NCBI GenBank assembly: GCA_913061265.1
Contig: CAJXVS010000008.1
Location: 62,001-126,000 of the forward strand
Direction of reading: 5' to 3'
Source: an uncultured Halobacteriovorax sp.
GTDB lineage: Bacteria > Bdellovibrionota > Bacteriovoracia > Bacteriovoracales > Bacteriovoracaceae
DNA length: 64,000 nucleotides
Below, piece by piece: positions 24,019 through 32,312 of this stretch. Position numbers and translations under genes: made by a program. The notes beneath the pieces are model-generated. The model was not told the origin of the DNA and searched no databases. It worked only from the letters and a program-made list of their open reading frames with translations. The stretch's first letter is position 1. The number at the start of each line of letters is the position of its first letter.

Positions 24019-25391
24019 GTTTAAAGATTATTAACCCGGCCACTGAAGAGCTGATTAAAGAAGTACCTACAGATACCAAAGATACCTTAAAGCATAAGTT
24101 TGATTCCTTAAGAGCGGCTCTTCCCGCTTGGAAGAAAACAAGCGTTAGAGATAGAATCCTCATGATGAGTAAGTTCGCTGATCTTCTTAGAGAAAACAAA
24201 GATAGGCTTGCTCAAATTTTAAGTGATGAGATGGGTAAACCACTAAACGAGGCCCTTGGAGAGATTAAGGCCTCAGCTGTTAAGACACAATTTTTCTTAC
24301 AAGAAAGTGAAAAGCATCTTAGAAAAGAAAAAGTGAATCACGATGGCTCTACTGAAGAGTATATTGCTTATGAACCTTTAGGAGTTATAGCCAATATTTC
24401 TGCCTGGAACTACCCCTACTTAGTGGGGGTGAACATCTTTGTTCCAGCTTTAATCTGCGGGAACGCTGTCTTTTATAAACCAAGTGAGTTCTCAACTCTT
24501 ACTGGGATTGAAATTGAAAAGCTTCTTATTGAAGCAGGCTTTCCTTCAAGCATTTTTCAATTGGCCATTGGTGCTAAGGAAGTAGGACAGGCCTTATTAG
24601 AGCTTCCTCTCGATGGATATTTCTTTACAGGCTCTTACGCCACAGGAAAACATATAGCCACGACAGTAGCGCCAAAATTAGTTCCTGTTGGTCTTGAACT
24701 AGGAGGAAAGGATCCTCTTTATGTAACAGATCAGGTCATCTCACTAAAAGAGACGGCCGAGTCTGCTCTTAGTGGCGCCTTTTATAATAATGGTCAGAGC
24801 TGCTGCTCAGTGGAGAGAATCTACGTCCATGAGAAAGTATATGATGAATTCTTAGGTCACTTTCTTGAAGCCGCTTCGAAGTTAAAGGTAGGAAATCCTA
24901 ATGAGAAAGGGATCACTCAAGGGGCCATCAGCCGCTTCGAGCATTTAAATTACTTACAAAACCAAGTCACAGACGCTACTTCTAAAGGGGCTAAACTTGA
25001 ATTAGGCGGGAAGATTATCAAGGGACCAGGTTATTTCTTTGAACCCACAGTTCTTACTAACGTGAATCATCAAATGGATGTCATGAAAGAAGAAAGCTTC
25101 GGGCCTATTATTGGTATTCAAAAAGTGGTTAACGACGAAGAGGCCATCAAGCTTATGAATGATACAGACTATGGTCTTACGGCCAGCGTTTATACTTCTA
25201 AGCGAAATAGAGGCGAAGAGATAATGGAGCAGATTGACGCTGGCACATGCTATTTAAATTGCTGTGATAGGGTCTCAGGTTATACGCCATGGTCAGGAAG
25301 AAAGAACTCAGGACTTGGAATGACTTTAAGCTTTCACGGGATCTTTACTTTTGTAAAACCAAAAGCGCTTCATTTAAGACAACAACATTAA
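24015..25391 (+). CDS. Aldehyde dehydrogenase
   Basis: The 458-residue protein is an NAD(P)-dependent aldehyde dehydrogenase. The general base is Glu228 in LELGGKDPLYV, the catalytic Cys263 in NNGQSCCSVERIY, and the conserved AWNYP and FGPI motifs are present. It overlaps the hydrolase gene as ATGA and closes the operon. In the proposed path it converts the gamma-glutamylated aldehyde to gamma-glutamylglycine. It resembles succinate-semialdehyde/PuuC-like enzymes in length. The 3' end overlaps the convergent 107-aa gene by four bases. Confidence 0.9.
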   Translation: MSLKIINPATEELIKEVPTDTKDTLKHKFDSLRAALPAWKKTSVRDRILMMSKFADLLRENKDRLAQILSDEMGKPLNEALGEIKASAVKTQFFLQESEKHLRKEKVNHDGSTEEYIAYEPLGVIANISAWNYPYLVGVNIFVPALICGNAVFYKPSEFSTLTGIEIEKLLIEAGFPSSIFQLAIGAKEVGQALLELPLDGYFFTGSYATGKHIATTVAPKLVPVGLELGGKDPLYVTDQVISLKETAESALSGAFYNNGQSCCSVERIYVHEKVYDEFLGHFLEAASKLKVGNPNEKGITQGAISRFEHLNYLQNQVTDATSKGAKLELGGKIIKGPGYFFEPTVLTNVNHQMDVMKEESFGPIIGIQKVVNDEEAIKLMNDTDYGLTASVYTSKRNRGEEIMEQIDAGTCYLNCCDRVSGYTPWSGRKNSGLGMTLSFHGIFTFVKPKALHLRQQH

Positions 25392-25708
25392 TGAGGAAGA
25401 TAGTTAACCCAGATATTAAAAAGTATGTCTCGGTTAAAGCTTAGAACATCTGAGTGATTGAGAACGCAATCGATCTCTCGAAGGACTGCTTTTCTATCTC
25501 CTCTAAAGCTAAACTTATCAAGGGCCGTATGATCTGTCGGTCCTTGAAGCCAAACATCAAAGCCTGTGACTTCAATATTTTCTTCTAAACACCAATCGAT
25601 AAAAAGCTTTGAAGTATCAGGTCTTAAGGCGAACTCTGACCCATCAGGAGAGAGCACTGCCTCTCCTGCAAAGTTATTTGGTAAGGGAGCGTTACTAAAG
25701 ACTTTCAT
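25388..25708 (-). CDS. Conserved-looking cytoplasmic protein of unknown function
   Basis: The 106-residue protein has no signal peptide or membrane segment. Start ATG 25708 forms TAATG with the stop of the upstream gene and has GGAAGAAAG before it, so it is coupled to that gene. Visible features are a mixed sequence with LRPDTSKLFIDWCLEE and FDVWLQGPTDH. No family recognised. It overlaps the aldehyde dehydrogenase stop by four bases in convergent orientation. Confidence 0.55.
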   Translation of the reverse strand: MKVFSNAPLPNNFAGEAVLSPDGSEFALRPDTSKLFIDWCLEENIEVTGFDVWLQGPTDHTALDKFSFRGDRKAVLREIDCVLNHSDVLSFNRDILFNIWVNYLPH

Positions 25709-25992
25709 TAATCTTTCTTCCCGCACTTACCACCTAACTTATCTAAGGGAGAACAATAGTCCTCTCTTTTTTCAACTTTTTTAGAAACGTCTTTTAATTT
25801 TTTTTGAGTCTTATCAACAATCTTCTTGTCGGTTTCATCATCAGCGGTCTCACACTTCTTCATCATCTTATCAAGAGGAGAGCAATAGCCTTTTCTTTTC
25901 TCAATTCTTTTCGACGCTTTTTGAAAATCAGTTTTTTGGCCCTCAGCGAAAGCTGAAGTGCAAAATAATAAGATAAGACATAGTAACTTCAT
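25708..25992 (-). CDS. Small exported protein with duplicated YCSPLDK unit
   Basis: The protein has about 94 residues from ATG 25992, which has GGAGAAT before it. The signal peptide is MKLLCLILLFCTSAFA. The mature peptide contains the same unit twice: KRIEKRKGYCSPLDKMMKKC and KKVEKREDYCSPLDKLGGKC, each with two Cys about ten residues apart, probably forming disulfides. The spacer is acidic. I do not recognise the family; the repeat suggests a small two-module periplasmic or secreted protein. Confidence 0.6.
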   Translation of the reverse strand: MKLLCLILLFCTSAFAEGQKTDFQKASKRIEKRKGYCSPLDKMMKKCETADDETDKKIVDKTQKKLKDVSKKVEKREDYCSPLDKLGGKCGKKD

Positions 25993-25994
25993 TT

Positions 25995-27020
25995 TTATTC
26001 TCCGTAAGATTTCGTCCAACTTATACCAAGACTTAGTATCTTTGAAAGCAGATCTTTATATTTTATTTTGATATGTAAGGCGCTCTGGGCCAGTTCATCA
26101 GTGGCAGAGATATCCGGGTTGGGGTTCGCCTCTAAGATATAAACCTCTCCTTCACTAGTTAGGCGAAGATCAATGCGAGCATAACCGTTTAAATTCAAAA
26201 CTTTATAAGCACGTTTACAAATACTATATATCTTTTTCTCTAACGCGGGCTCCAGTTCAGCTGGCCCTGTTTTAATGCCCTTCTTACTTCTATATTTCTT
26301 ATTAAATTTGGCTCGGCTAGAATAAAATTCCTTCTCTGGTTTTTCTACCTTTTCAAAGAAGAGCTCCCAAACGGGCATAACCTTCTGACGGTAATTTCCT
26401 AGGATGCCAACATACAATTCTCGCCCTTCAATAAATTGCTCAACTAAGGCGTCGTCTCCAAGCTTATTATTAATATACTCAACCCTCTCTTGCAGCTTTT
26501 CATCATTATGAACAACAGAGGCCTGAGAAATACCGAAGCTAGCCTCTTCGGTTAAGCATTTTACCATGAGGGGAAATTCTAAGTTTTTAGGACGTTTAAG
26601 TTTCTTATTCTTAGGAAAGACAAAAAACTTAGGCGTTGGAATTCTGTGGTAAGTTAAGATCTTCTTGGCCAAGGACTTATCTCGTGCGAGGATCAACCCT
26701 CTTGGGTTACAGCCCGTATAAGGAACTCTAAGAAGTTCTAGATAACTTACTACATTTTGATCAAAGAGCGCTTGACCATCAAACTCTTCAAGCAGGTTAT
26801 AAACGATATGGGGTTTGAACTCATCAACGGCAGATCTGATGACACTTAAATCACTATAGGCCCCAAGAACTAAGACCTCGTGCTTCATCTTCTTTAAAGT
26901 TGAGACTACATGGTATTCAGTTACCCATGGTTCAAACTCAATTTCTTCATGGGTCTTGCCCGCGTCTTCAGGTGGCACTAAGGCTTCGTGGACTAAAACT
27001 AAGATTCTAAGTTTACTCAC
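25995..27020 (-). CDS. ATP-grasp ligase, D-Ala-D-Ala ligase-like
   Basis: The 341-residue protein has an ATP-grasp fold: an N-terminal domain ending IVYNLLEEFDGQALFDQ, substrate/ATP segment LRVPYTGCNPRGLILARDK, PLMVKCLTEEASFGIS, and catalytic LVEQFIEGRELYVGIL. The metal site is NGYARIDLRL ... YILEANPNPDIS. These are the D-alanine-D-alanine ligase type motifs, but the enzyme is not a housekeeping Ddl, judging by its partner. It overlaps the zinc-peptidase gene as ATGA. The pair may ligate and trim the same peptide or modify a peptidoglycan component. The substrate is unknown. Confidence 0.8.
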   Translation of the reverse strand: MSKLRILVLVHEALVPPEDAGKTHEEIEFEPWVTEYHVVSTLKKMKHEVLVLGAYSDLSVIRSAVDEFKPHIVYNLLEEFDGQALFDQNVVSYLELLRVPYTGCNPRGLILARDKSLAKKILTYHRIPTPKFFVFPKNKKLKRPKNLEFPLMVKCLTEEASFGISQASVVHNDEKLQERVEYINNKLGDDALVEQFIEGRELYVGILGNYRQKVMPVWELFFEKVEKPEKEFYSSRAKFNKKYRSKKGIKTGPAELEPALEKKIYSICKRAYKVLNLNGYARIDLRLTSEGEVYILEANPNPDISATDELAQSALHIKIKYKDLLSKILSLGISWTKSYGE

Positions 27021-28018
27021 ATAACAATCCTATGCCTTCCCTGCCTTTTAAATCGGCTTGATTCCTCTACAAGTAGAGTGGTCAGCTTAGACTCCAGCTT
27101 CTTAACATCTCCCTTAAAGTAGAGAGTAGATCCTCGAGCCTCTTTCAAAAGGTCCTTAAGCATAGGTTCAATTTCGTATTGGTATTGACCAGTCTGGGCA
27201 GCTACGGCTCGCCTCAGCTTGTTCTTATTAGTTCTAAGAATACTCTCGCCACTAATTCCATTACCGCGGGTAAAGATCTTTTTCAGTTTCGCTCCGAAAA
27301 AGGGCCTTCCCTTGACTCTTTTGCTTATCGCCTTCCTTGCATAGTATTTTCGCAAAGTAAGCCGTGAGTCGGCAAGTGAATCGATGACTTCTTTTGATTT
27401 AACCCGGGGCATCCGTCCTTTTAGCTCTATCATAAGCTTGTTCATGTACTTAAGCTTCTCAAGTGCACCCCAGCCTTTGTACTTTTGCCGCCAGTTCTCA
27501 GTGGGAGATAACCAAACGGCGAAGGTTTCGGCCCAATCTTCTTCAGGGTGGGCCTGAGCGTAGCCCTCGCCTAAGTGGCGCACAAAGTTCTTACTATAAG
27601 GTCTATAGGAATAATCATTGGGATAAGGGATATTCAAGTCGCCGAATCTCTGTTCTCTCCCTCTTCTTCTAGAGAGTGAAAAACCATGATCGATAGCGTG
27701 TCCTGCTTCGTGACGAAGAAGCTTTAAGAAGCTTTGTATCGTGGCCCCTTCTACTTCTCCCATCATCTTTCGCTCTAGCTTAACAAGCCTTGGGTGCAGT
27801 ACAAAAAAGGGAATGGCGATGCCAGGGATTCCCTCTGGAGAGAACCACTCATCAGAGACCCAGCAGTGAGGCTTAAAGTTAAGGCCCTTACGACTGAGTT
27901 CACGTTCAAGCTGTTTAATTAAGGGAGCGCACCATGATGCCTCAAGGCTCAAACCAAGGTCAGCTAGGTTCAGATCTAGAAGCTCCTCATCTGATAAATT
28001 TTCCCAAAAGTAACTCAT
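27017..28018 (-). CDS. Putative zinc metallopeptidase coupled to the ATP-grasp ligase
   Basis: The 333-residue protein has no signal peptide. It has an HExxH site in LLRHEAGHAIDHGFSL (His103, Glu104, His107) and a downstream EEDWAETFAVWLSP whose Glu164 could be the third ligand, as in zincin families with the E-(T/S)-F-A helix. The N-terminus, LSDEELLDLNLADLGLSLE, is acidic. The C-terminal third is very basic. Its stop overlaps the start of the ATP-grasp gene. It is probably a cytoplasmic peptidase working with that ligase. Confidence 0.75.
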   Translation of the reverse strand: MSYFWENLSDEELLDLNLADLGLSLEASWCAPLIKQLERELSRKGLNFKPHCWVSDEWFSPEGIPGIAIPFFVLHPRLVKLERKMMGEVEGATIQSFLKLLRHEAGHAIDHGFSLSRRRGREQRFGDLNIPYPNDYSYRPYSKNFVRHLGEGYAQAHPEEDWAETFAVWLSPTENWRQKYKGWGALEKLKYMNKLMIELKGRMPRVKSKEVIDSLADSRLTLRKYYARKAISKRVKGRPFFGAKLKKIFTRGNGISGESILRTNKNKLRRAVAAQTGQYQYEIEPMLKDLLKEARGSTLYFKGDVKKLESKLTTLLVEESSRFKRQGRHRIVM

Positions 28019-28098
28019 ACCCGCTCCAAAGAATGGGAAAGAGTAACATGAAATTAAATTTCACTCACTAAGGAAATACTAGAGAAAGAACTTTTTAC

Positions 28099-29049
28099 CT
28101 AAGCCGTAGTCTTCTTTTCAGGATGCAGGATCCTATCAAAAACACTGATGCCTTTATCGGTAATAAAGTTCCATAAGACCGCACTCCAGCTCTGATAGGC
28201 ATGAAGATTATCGTAGAACTCAGGGGCCATTTTTCGTAATTTTGGCAGGTTATTCCATGGGATATTCATATAATCGTGGTGTTCATTATGAAAGCCCACG
28301 TTAAAAGAGAGCTTATTCAAAGGCCCATAATAGCTATAGGTCTCTTGTCCTTCTTTAGTCACATAATGCTCTTGAATCCATCTTCCCCCAACAGGGTGAG
28401 GCCCTAATCCAAAGAAAGTCGAAAAGGCTAAATAGGCTAATCCTATGGGCCCAACTGCCATATAAATAAGAACGTTGGCCAGAATCGAATAAAGGATATT
28501 TGAAAAGATCCACTTATCCATAAGCTTGATATTATCGAATCTCATAGGACGGAAGGCCTGAGAGAGTCCAAAGAAGATAACCCAAAGGAGCTTCTTAAAA
28601 CGAGAGTTACCAATAAAAGCCGCTTCTTCAACGCTCGCTATATCAGCGTCTTTACTATATTCGCCCATATGACGGTGATGAACCATATGATATTTTCTAA
28701 AGGCCAGGGCCCCCGGAAGAACTAAACAAGTATCACAAAAGATTCCCGCTAGCTTATTGACCCAAGTTCTCTTGAAGACCAAGTTATGACAGCATTCATG
28801 AATTTGAGCGAAAAGTGCGTGGCTACAAAAAGCGCCGATCATATAGGCGGCTAGGGCCACAATCCATAGGCTTTGATCCTTAAGAAGATAGGCTACAGCA
28901 ATCTGAAAGCCCGTGATCAAGGCGATAAAGAGAAGACTCCATGGGTTTTGGCCCATAAGATTCTTAACCTCGGGATACTTGGTACCGATCTCTCTTTTTC
29001 TAGAAATATGAACATTGGGTGTGTCTAATTGGATATATGAATTTCGCAT
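28099..29049 (-). CDS. Sphingolipid delta-4 desaturase-like membrane enzyme (DEGS1 type)
   Basis: The 316-residue membrane protein has an N-terminal ISRKREIGTKYPEVKNLMG segment that matches the lipid-desaturase domain of eukaryotic DEGS1. All three His boxes are present: HECCH (84-88), HMVHHRH (121-127) and HNEHH (254-258). The C-terminus, ETYSYYGPLNKLSFNVGF followed by NIPWNNLPKLRKMAPEFYDN, is strongly like DEGS1. Known members introduce the 4,5-trans double bond in dihydroceramide. Sphingolipids are known from Bacteriovorax stolpii, which supports the role. Activity is inferred, and hydroxylation is an alternative. Confidence 0.88.
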   Translation of the reverse strand: MRNSYIQLDTPNVHISRKREIGTKYPEVKNLMGQNPWSLLFIALITGFQIAVAYLLKDQSLWIVALAAYMIGAFCSHALFAQIHECCHNLVFKRTWVNKLAGIFCDTCLVLPGALAFRKYHMVHHRHMGEYSKDADIASVEEAAFIGNSRFKKLLWVIFFGLSQAFRPMRFDNIKLMDKWIFSNILYSILANVLIYMAVGPIGLAYLAFSTFFGLGPHPVGGRWIQEHYVTKEGQETYSYYGPLNKLSFNVGFHNEHHDYMNIPWNNLPKLRKMAPEFYDNLHAYQSWSAVLWNFITDKGISVFDRILHPEKKTTA

Positions 29050-29112
29050 GAGGGTTTCTATCAGGTTTAACGCTTAGAGGCAACGCGATTTCCACCGCCT
29101 GGCGCTTAAAAT

Positions 29113-29141
29113 TTGGATAAACTGCATGAATCAACTATAAT
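29113..29141 (+). promoter_or_regulatory. Sigma70-type promoter positioned for a leaderless transcript
   Basis: TTGGAT (29113-29118), a 17-bp spacer and TATAAT (29136-29141). The ATG at 29150 follows after eight bases, with no Shine-Dalgarno possible, so transcription likely starts at or next to the start codon. Confidence 0.65.
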
Positions 29142-29149
29142 TTAAGTTA

Positions 29150-30436
29150 ATGAAATCATGGATGATTCTAGCTATATTCATTGCACCAAGTCTTTGCCTT
29201 GCACAAGACAACGCCCCCCTTTCAACTCGGGTGGAAGAGCTCTTAAAAAGAAAGAATGCCAAAAAGGCTAGAGAAGCGGCCATTGTCGAAAAGATTGGTA
29301 AAGATGCCATTGTCGAAAAACTTGAAGAAGAACGACGGGGCAAGATTGAAAAATTAAAAAAAAGCAAACTAGACACCGCCATTAGAAAACGTTTTTCTCC
29401 TAAGACCCCCTTTCTCAACTTTAGGCCACTAGAGGACATGCTGACTTGGTCGAGCTCTCTTGCCTTGGCAATAGATTCTTACGAAGAGAGATCTGATACT
29501 GTCACTAAGGATTTAAAGTCTTCTCACCTCTACTTAAAAAATACCTTTGCCTATAGTTGGTCTCAAAATATTCTTATCAAATACGAAAATGTCTTAACCG
29601 TAAGTCAAAGCACTAAGAATGATAGAAGAGTTGTTAGTGGCGCCAAAGTTAATCCAGACCCTGATATCGGTAGCAGTAAGTTTGGGGATCATATTTTTGA
29701 AATCAACATGAGAGAGAAGCGAGAAATCTTTTATAATTATGATCTCGATTATTTTTTTAGGCTTATCTACCCCTTCGGTGATGCCTCGAGAAGTTATGCC
29801 TTCGGCCCTGGTGGTGAATCTGAAAGCGCCGATACAACTGCATCTCAAAAAGGAAATCTAAAAAGCTCTTTTGCCATTCAACCAAGGATTGGTTTTGACT
29901 ACTTCACTGGCCTTGAACGAAGTAGATATAATATAGGCGGAAGCGCAGGCTTTGCCATGAAAGGCAGGTATACAGTTAATAAAGGGACTGGTTTTTGGAG
30001 TTCAACTCCTAGCGGTCTTATTGTGACTACCGAGAGCTACGCCGACTTTGACCTTTGGCTTCGTTTTCAAAAAAGACCTGAAGCTTTAAAGAAATATTTT
30101 TATGGAGTAGGTCTAAACGCCTATTACTCTCTCACTCAAGAGGAAAGCTTTTTAACAACAGCTAGTGATGGTTTTAGTTGGGATCAAACAGATAAGATTC
30201 AACCCTTCTTAAAGTTAAACACAGACTTCTGGATGAAGTACATGATCAAAGAGATGGAGCATATAGAGGTTGGTCTTAAGATCTTTATTCCTTATACCAC
30301 CACAGTCAAAAGACAAATATTAGATCAAGGTGCAGATTCTGGTGGGAATAGAGTCTTCACCAATACTCAGAGCACCTTTAAAACAAAACACAGCTTACCC
30401 TTTGAACTTAGGGTTGGTTATACGAAGAGTTTTTAA
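29150..30436 (+). CDS. Probable outer-membrane beta-barrel protein
   Basis: The 428-residue protein has a signal peptide (1-19, ending CLA). A charged helical stretch (about 25-85, EELLKRKNAKKAREAAIVE) may form a coiled coil. The remainder alternates short amphipathic strands with aromatic residues (FRLIYPFGDASRSYAFG, FELRVGYTKSF), and the last residue is Phe as in outer-membrane barrels. Its start appears leaderless. No specific family recognised. The 3' end overlaps the convergent DUF1232 gene by 29 bases. Confidence 0.6.
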   Translation: MKSWMILAIFIAPSLCLAQDNAPLSTRVEELLKRKNAKKAREAAIVEKIGKDAIVEKLEEERRGKIEKLKKSKLDTAIRKRFSPKTPFLNFRPLEDMLTWSSSLALAIDSYEERSDTVTKDLKSSHLYLKNTFAYSWSQNILIKYENVLTVSQSTKNDRRVVSGAKVNPDPDIGSSKFGDHIFEINMREKREIFYNYDLDYFFRLIYPFGDASRSYAFGPGGESESADTTASQKGNLKSSFAIQPRIGFDYFTGLERSRYNIGGSAGFAMKGRYTVNKGTGFWSSTPSGLIVTTESYADFDLWLRFQKRPEALKKYFYGVGLNAYYSLTQEESFLTTASDGFSWDQTDKIQPFLKLNTDFWMKYMIKEMEHIEVGLKIFIPYTTTVKRQILDQGADSGGNRVFTNTQSTFKTKHSLPFELRVGYTKSF

Positions 30437-30809
30437 ACTTTTCTAAATCATCTTTTATAGAAGCCAGTACCCAAGTGATCAAAGCAAAGTCATCTATAAA
30501 GCCTACCCCTAAGATAAAATCCGGAATAAAATCAATAACAGAAACGAAATAGACAACACTTAGGATGCCTAACCAAAGGGACTTCCAGGGAACTTCTTTA
30601 TACTCTCCTGTGGCCCAAGCCTTTATCATCTTAAGCAGAAGCTTAAAATCTTCAAAGCTTCCCTTCATACCCGCGGCGACTTTATCTTTAAGCATAAGCT
30701 GTGAAGCAGAGCCTAATTCATTGAGAACATTTTGCGGGTTCTCTATGATCCGCCTAACCTTAGGTCCAAATTTTTTCTCTGCATAATTCTTTAACTTCTC
30801 TGTTTTCAC
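30408..30809 (-). CDS. DUF1232 (YkvA-like) membrane protein
   Basis: The 133-residue protein carries the DUF1232 core PWKSLWLGILSVVYFVSV followed by IDFIPDFILGVGFIDDFALI, with the diagnostic D-x-x-P-D ... G-x-x-D-D pattern inside hydrophobic helices. The N-terminal 80 residues form a charged helical segment. The function of the family is unknown. It is convergent with the barrel gene and divergent from the GluQ-like gene. Confidence 0.85.
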   Translation of the reverse strand: MKTEKLKNYAEKKFGPKVRRIIENPQNVLNELGSASQLMLKDKVAAGMKGSFEDFKLLLKMIKAWATGEYKEVPWKSLWLGILSVVYFVSVIDFIPDFILGVGFIDDFALITWVLASIKDDLEKFKNSSYNQP

Positions 30810-30855
30810 AGCATATTCCTTAGAAAAAGGGTTCCTTATAGTATAAGGTTGACTT

Positions 30856-31629
30856 ATGTTTCAGTCCATAAAAAGCCGAATTGCACCAACTCCAAGTGGT
30901 TATCTTCACGTTGGAAATGCCTATAATTTCTTAGTTACTCATAGAGAAGCAGTAATTAAGCGTGGCGGTGAACTCTTTCTTAGGATTGATGACTCAGACA
31001 TTGACCGATCAAAAGACGAGTATATAAGGGATATCTTTGAGAGCTTAGAGTGGCTTGGAATAAAGATAGATCACGGCCCAAAAGATCTAGTGGACTTTAA
31101 ACAAAACTTCTCTCAATCATTAAAGACATCAAGTTATTTTGAGTTTCTCAAAAAGGTTCCAAATCTTTATAACTGCACCTGCTCTAGAAGCTTTCTCAAA
31201 GAGAACTCTTGTCCTTGCATAGAGATAAGCCTTCCTTTTGAGAAACATAAGACGGCAGTTAAGATAGATTCTCCCCATGGGAGTTTTATCCTTTGGCGAA
31301 AAGAAGACCTTCCCTCTTATCACCTGACTTCTCTTTATCATGATATTGAAATGAATATTAACTTCATCGTAAGAGGCGAAGACTTAACTCAAACTTCTAT
31401 AGAACAGTTCTTTTTAGCAGAGAGTATCAAGGACCAAGTCTTTACTAAGGCCGTCTTCATGCACCACCCTTTGATTAAAGATGCGAAAGGGCAGAAGATC
31501 TCAAAAACTTCTGGTGGAAAGACTCCTTCAAGAGAGAGCCTCATCTCATTTCGTGAACAAGGAAAAAGCCCCGAGGATCTTATTCAATCCCTAGGCTTTG
31601 AATCCATGGAAGATTTCCTCTTAAAGTAG
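30856..31629 (+). CDS. gluQ: Glutamyl-Q tRNA(Asp) synthetase-like protein
   Basis: The 257-residue protein is a truncated glutamyl-tRNA synthetase with only the catalytic core. The HIGH-type motif is PTPSGYLHVGN, the KMSKS-type motif is GQKISKTSGG, and LFLRIDDSDIDRS is the conserved glutamate site. A Cys cluster (CTCSR then CPC) resembles the zinc site of GluQ/YadB. The anticodon-binding domain is absent, so it would glutamylate queuosine in tRNA(Asp) rather than charge tRNA(Glu). A shortened GltX paralog is the alternative. Confidence 0.75.
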   Translation: MFQSIKSRIAPTPSGYLHVGNAYNFLVTHREAVIKRGGELFLRIDDSDIDRSKDEYIRDIFESLEWLGIKIDHGPKDLVDFKQNFSQSLKTSSYFEFLKKVPNLYNCTCSRSFLKENSCPCIEISLPFEKHKTAVKIDSPHGSFILWRKEDLPSYHLTSLYHDIEMNINFIVRGEDLTQTSIEQFFLAESIKDQVFTKAVFMHHPLIKDAKGQKISKTSGGKTPSRESLISFREQGKSPEDLIQSLGFESMEDFLLK

Positions 31630-31829
31630 GCATTCCCAAAAAAGCCTCCTTCTCTAGATTCAAATAATGCCCCACTATAATACAAGGAGATAGCTCTAGA
31701 CATTTTCTATTTAACCCCTATTATTTGAGAGAGTTACAAACTTGTGAGGGAAGCTTTATGTTTCTGGCCTTTGCGACGATAAGAACTTAATGCAAACTAA
31801 TACTATAAGTTTCTGAAATGGAGATAAGA

Positions 31830-31934
31830 GTGAGCAACAAAGAGAAAGAGAAAGTTAAAGATAAGGTTATCTCTGTGATTCTCGTACTCGCTGTCGTCTT
31901 AGTCACTCATGGTATTTATACAAATATGATCTAA
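31830..31934 (+). CDS. Tiny single-pass membrane peptide (34 aa)
   Basis: GTG start with GGAGATAAGA before it at good spacing. The product is a charged N-terminus of about 12 residues (SNKEKEKVKDK) and one transmembrane helix (VISVILVLAVVLVTHGIY), ending at TAA 31934. Three bases separate it from the GTG start of the DUF5329 gene, so they are likely co-transcribed and translationally coupled. No known family. It could be a leader peptide for the next gene. Confidence 0.5.
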   Translation: MSNKEKEKVKDKVISVILVLAVVLVTHGIYTNMI

Positions 31935-31937
31935 GAA

Positions 31938-32312
31938 GTGTATTATATAAAGCCCCTCCTTCTTATTCTCTTTTGCCAAACACTATTCGCCGGCGCTCTC
32001 ACTGATAAACAGATGATCGAAAAGCTTCTTGTTGAAGTGGAGAACTCTGAATTGACCTTTATTAGAAATGGAAAAGAACATAGTTCAAAAGCCGCAAGAT
32101 CTCATCTTGAGTATAAGTATAAATACGTCTTAAAAGGCTTTTGGTTTTGGCAAAAAGGAAGTGCTGTAGATGTAACAACATTTATTGAAAAGATTGCCAG
32201 CGGATCTTCTACCACTGGCAAAGAGTATTTTATAAAAGATAAAACTGGTAAGCTCATCCCCACCAAAAAATGGTTAAAAGATAAGCTTATCAAGATAAAA
32301 TCTAGTCAATAG
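31938..32312 (+). CDS. Exported DUF5329 family protein
   Basis: The protein has about 124 residues. GTG start, signal peptide MYYIKPLLLILFCQTLFAGA. The mature part follows the DUF5329 pattern: IEKLLVEVENSELTFIRNGK, SKAARSHLEYKYKY, TFIEKIASGSSTTGKEYFI and KKWLKDKL. The family is periplasmic and of unknown function. It follows the 34-aa membrane peptide and converges with the 509-aa gene (overlap 11 bases). Confidence 0.8.
   Translation: MYYIKPLLLILFCQTLFAGALTDKQMIEKLLVEVENSELTFIRNGKEHSSKAARSHLEYKYKYVLKGFWFWQKGSAVDVTTFIEKIASGSSTTGKEYFIKDKTGKLIPTKKWLKDKLIKIKSSQ

Noticed and set aside
19440-25391. Putrescine (Puu) pathway
   Set aside because: No PuuB-type amine oxidase; an alcohol dehydrogenase and ethanolamine-type permease occupy the operon instead.
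31640-31830. Terminator or small RNA after the GluQ-like gene
   Set aside because: Only a weak AGGC/GCCT pairing was found, with no U-tract.
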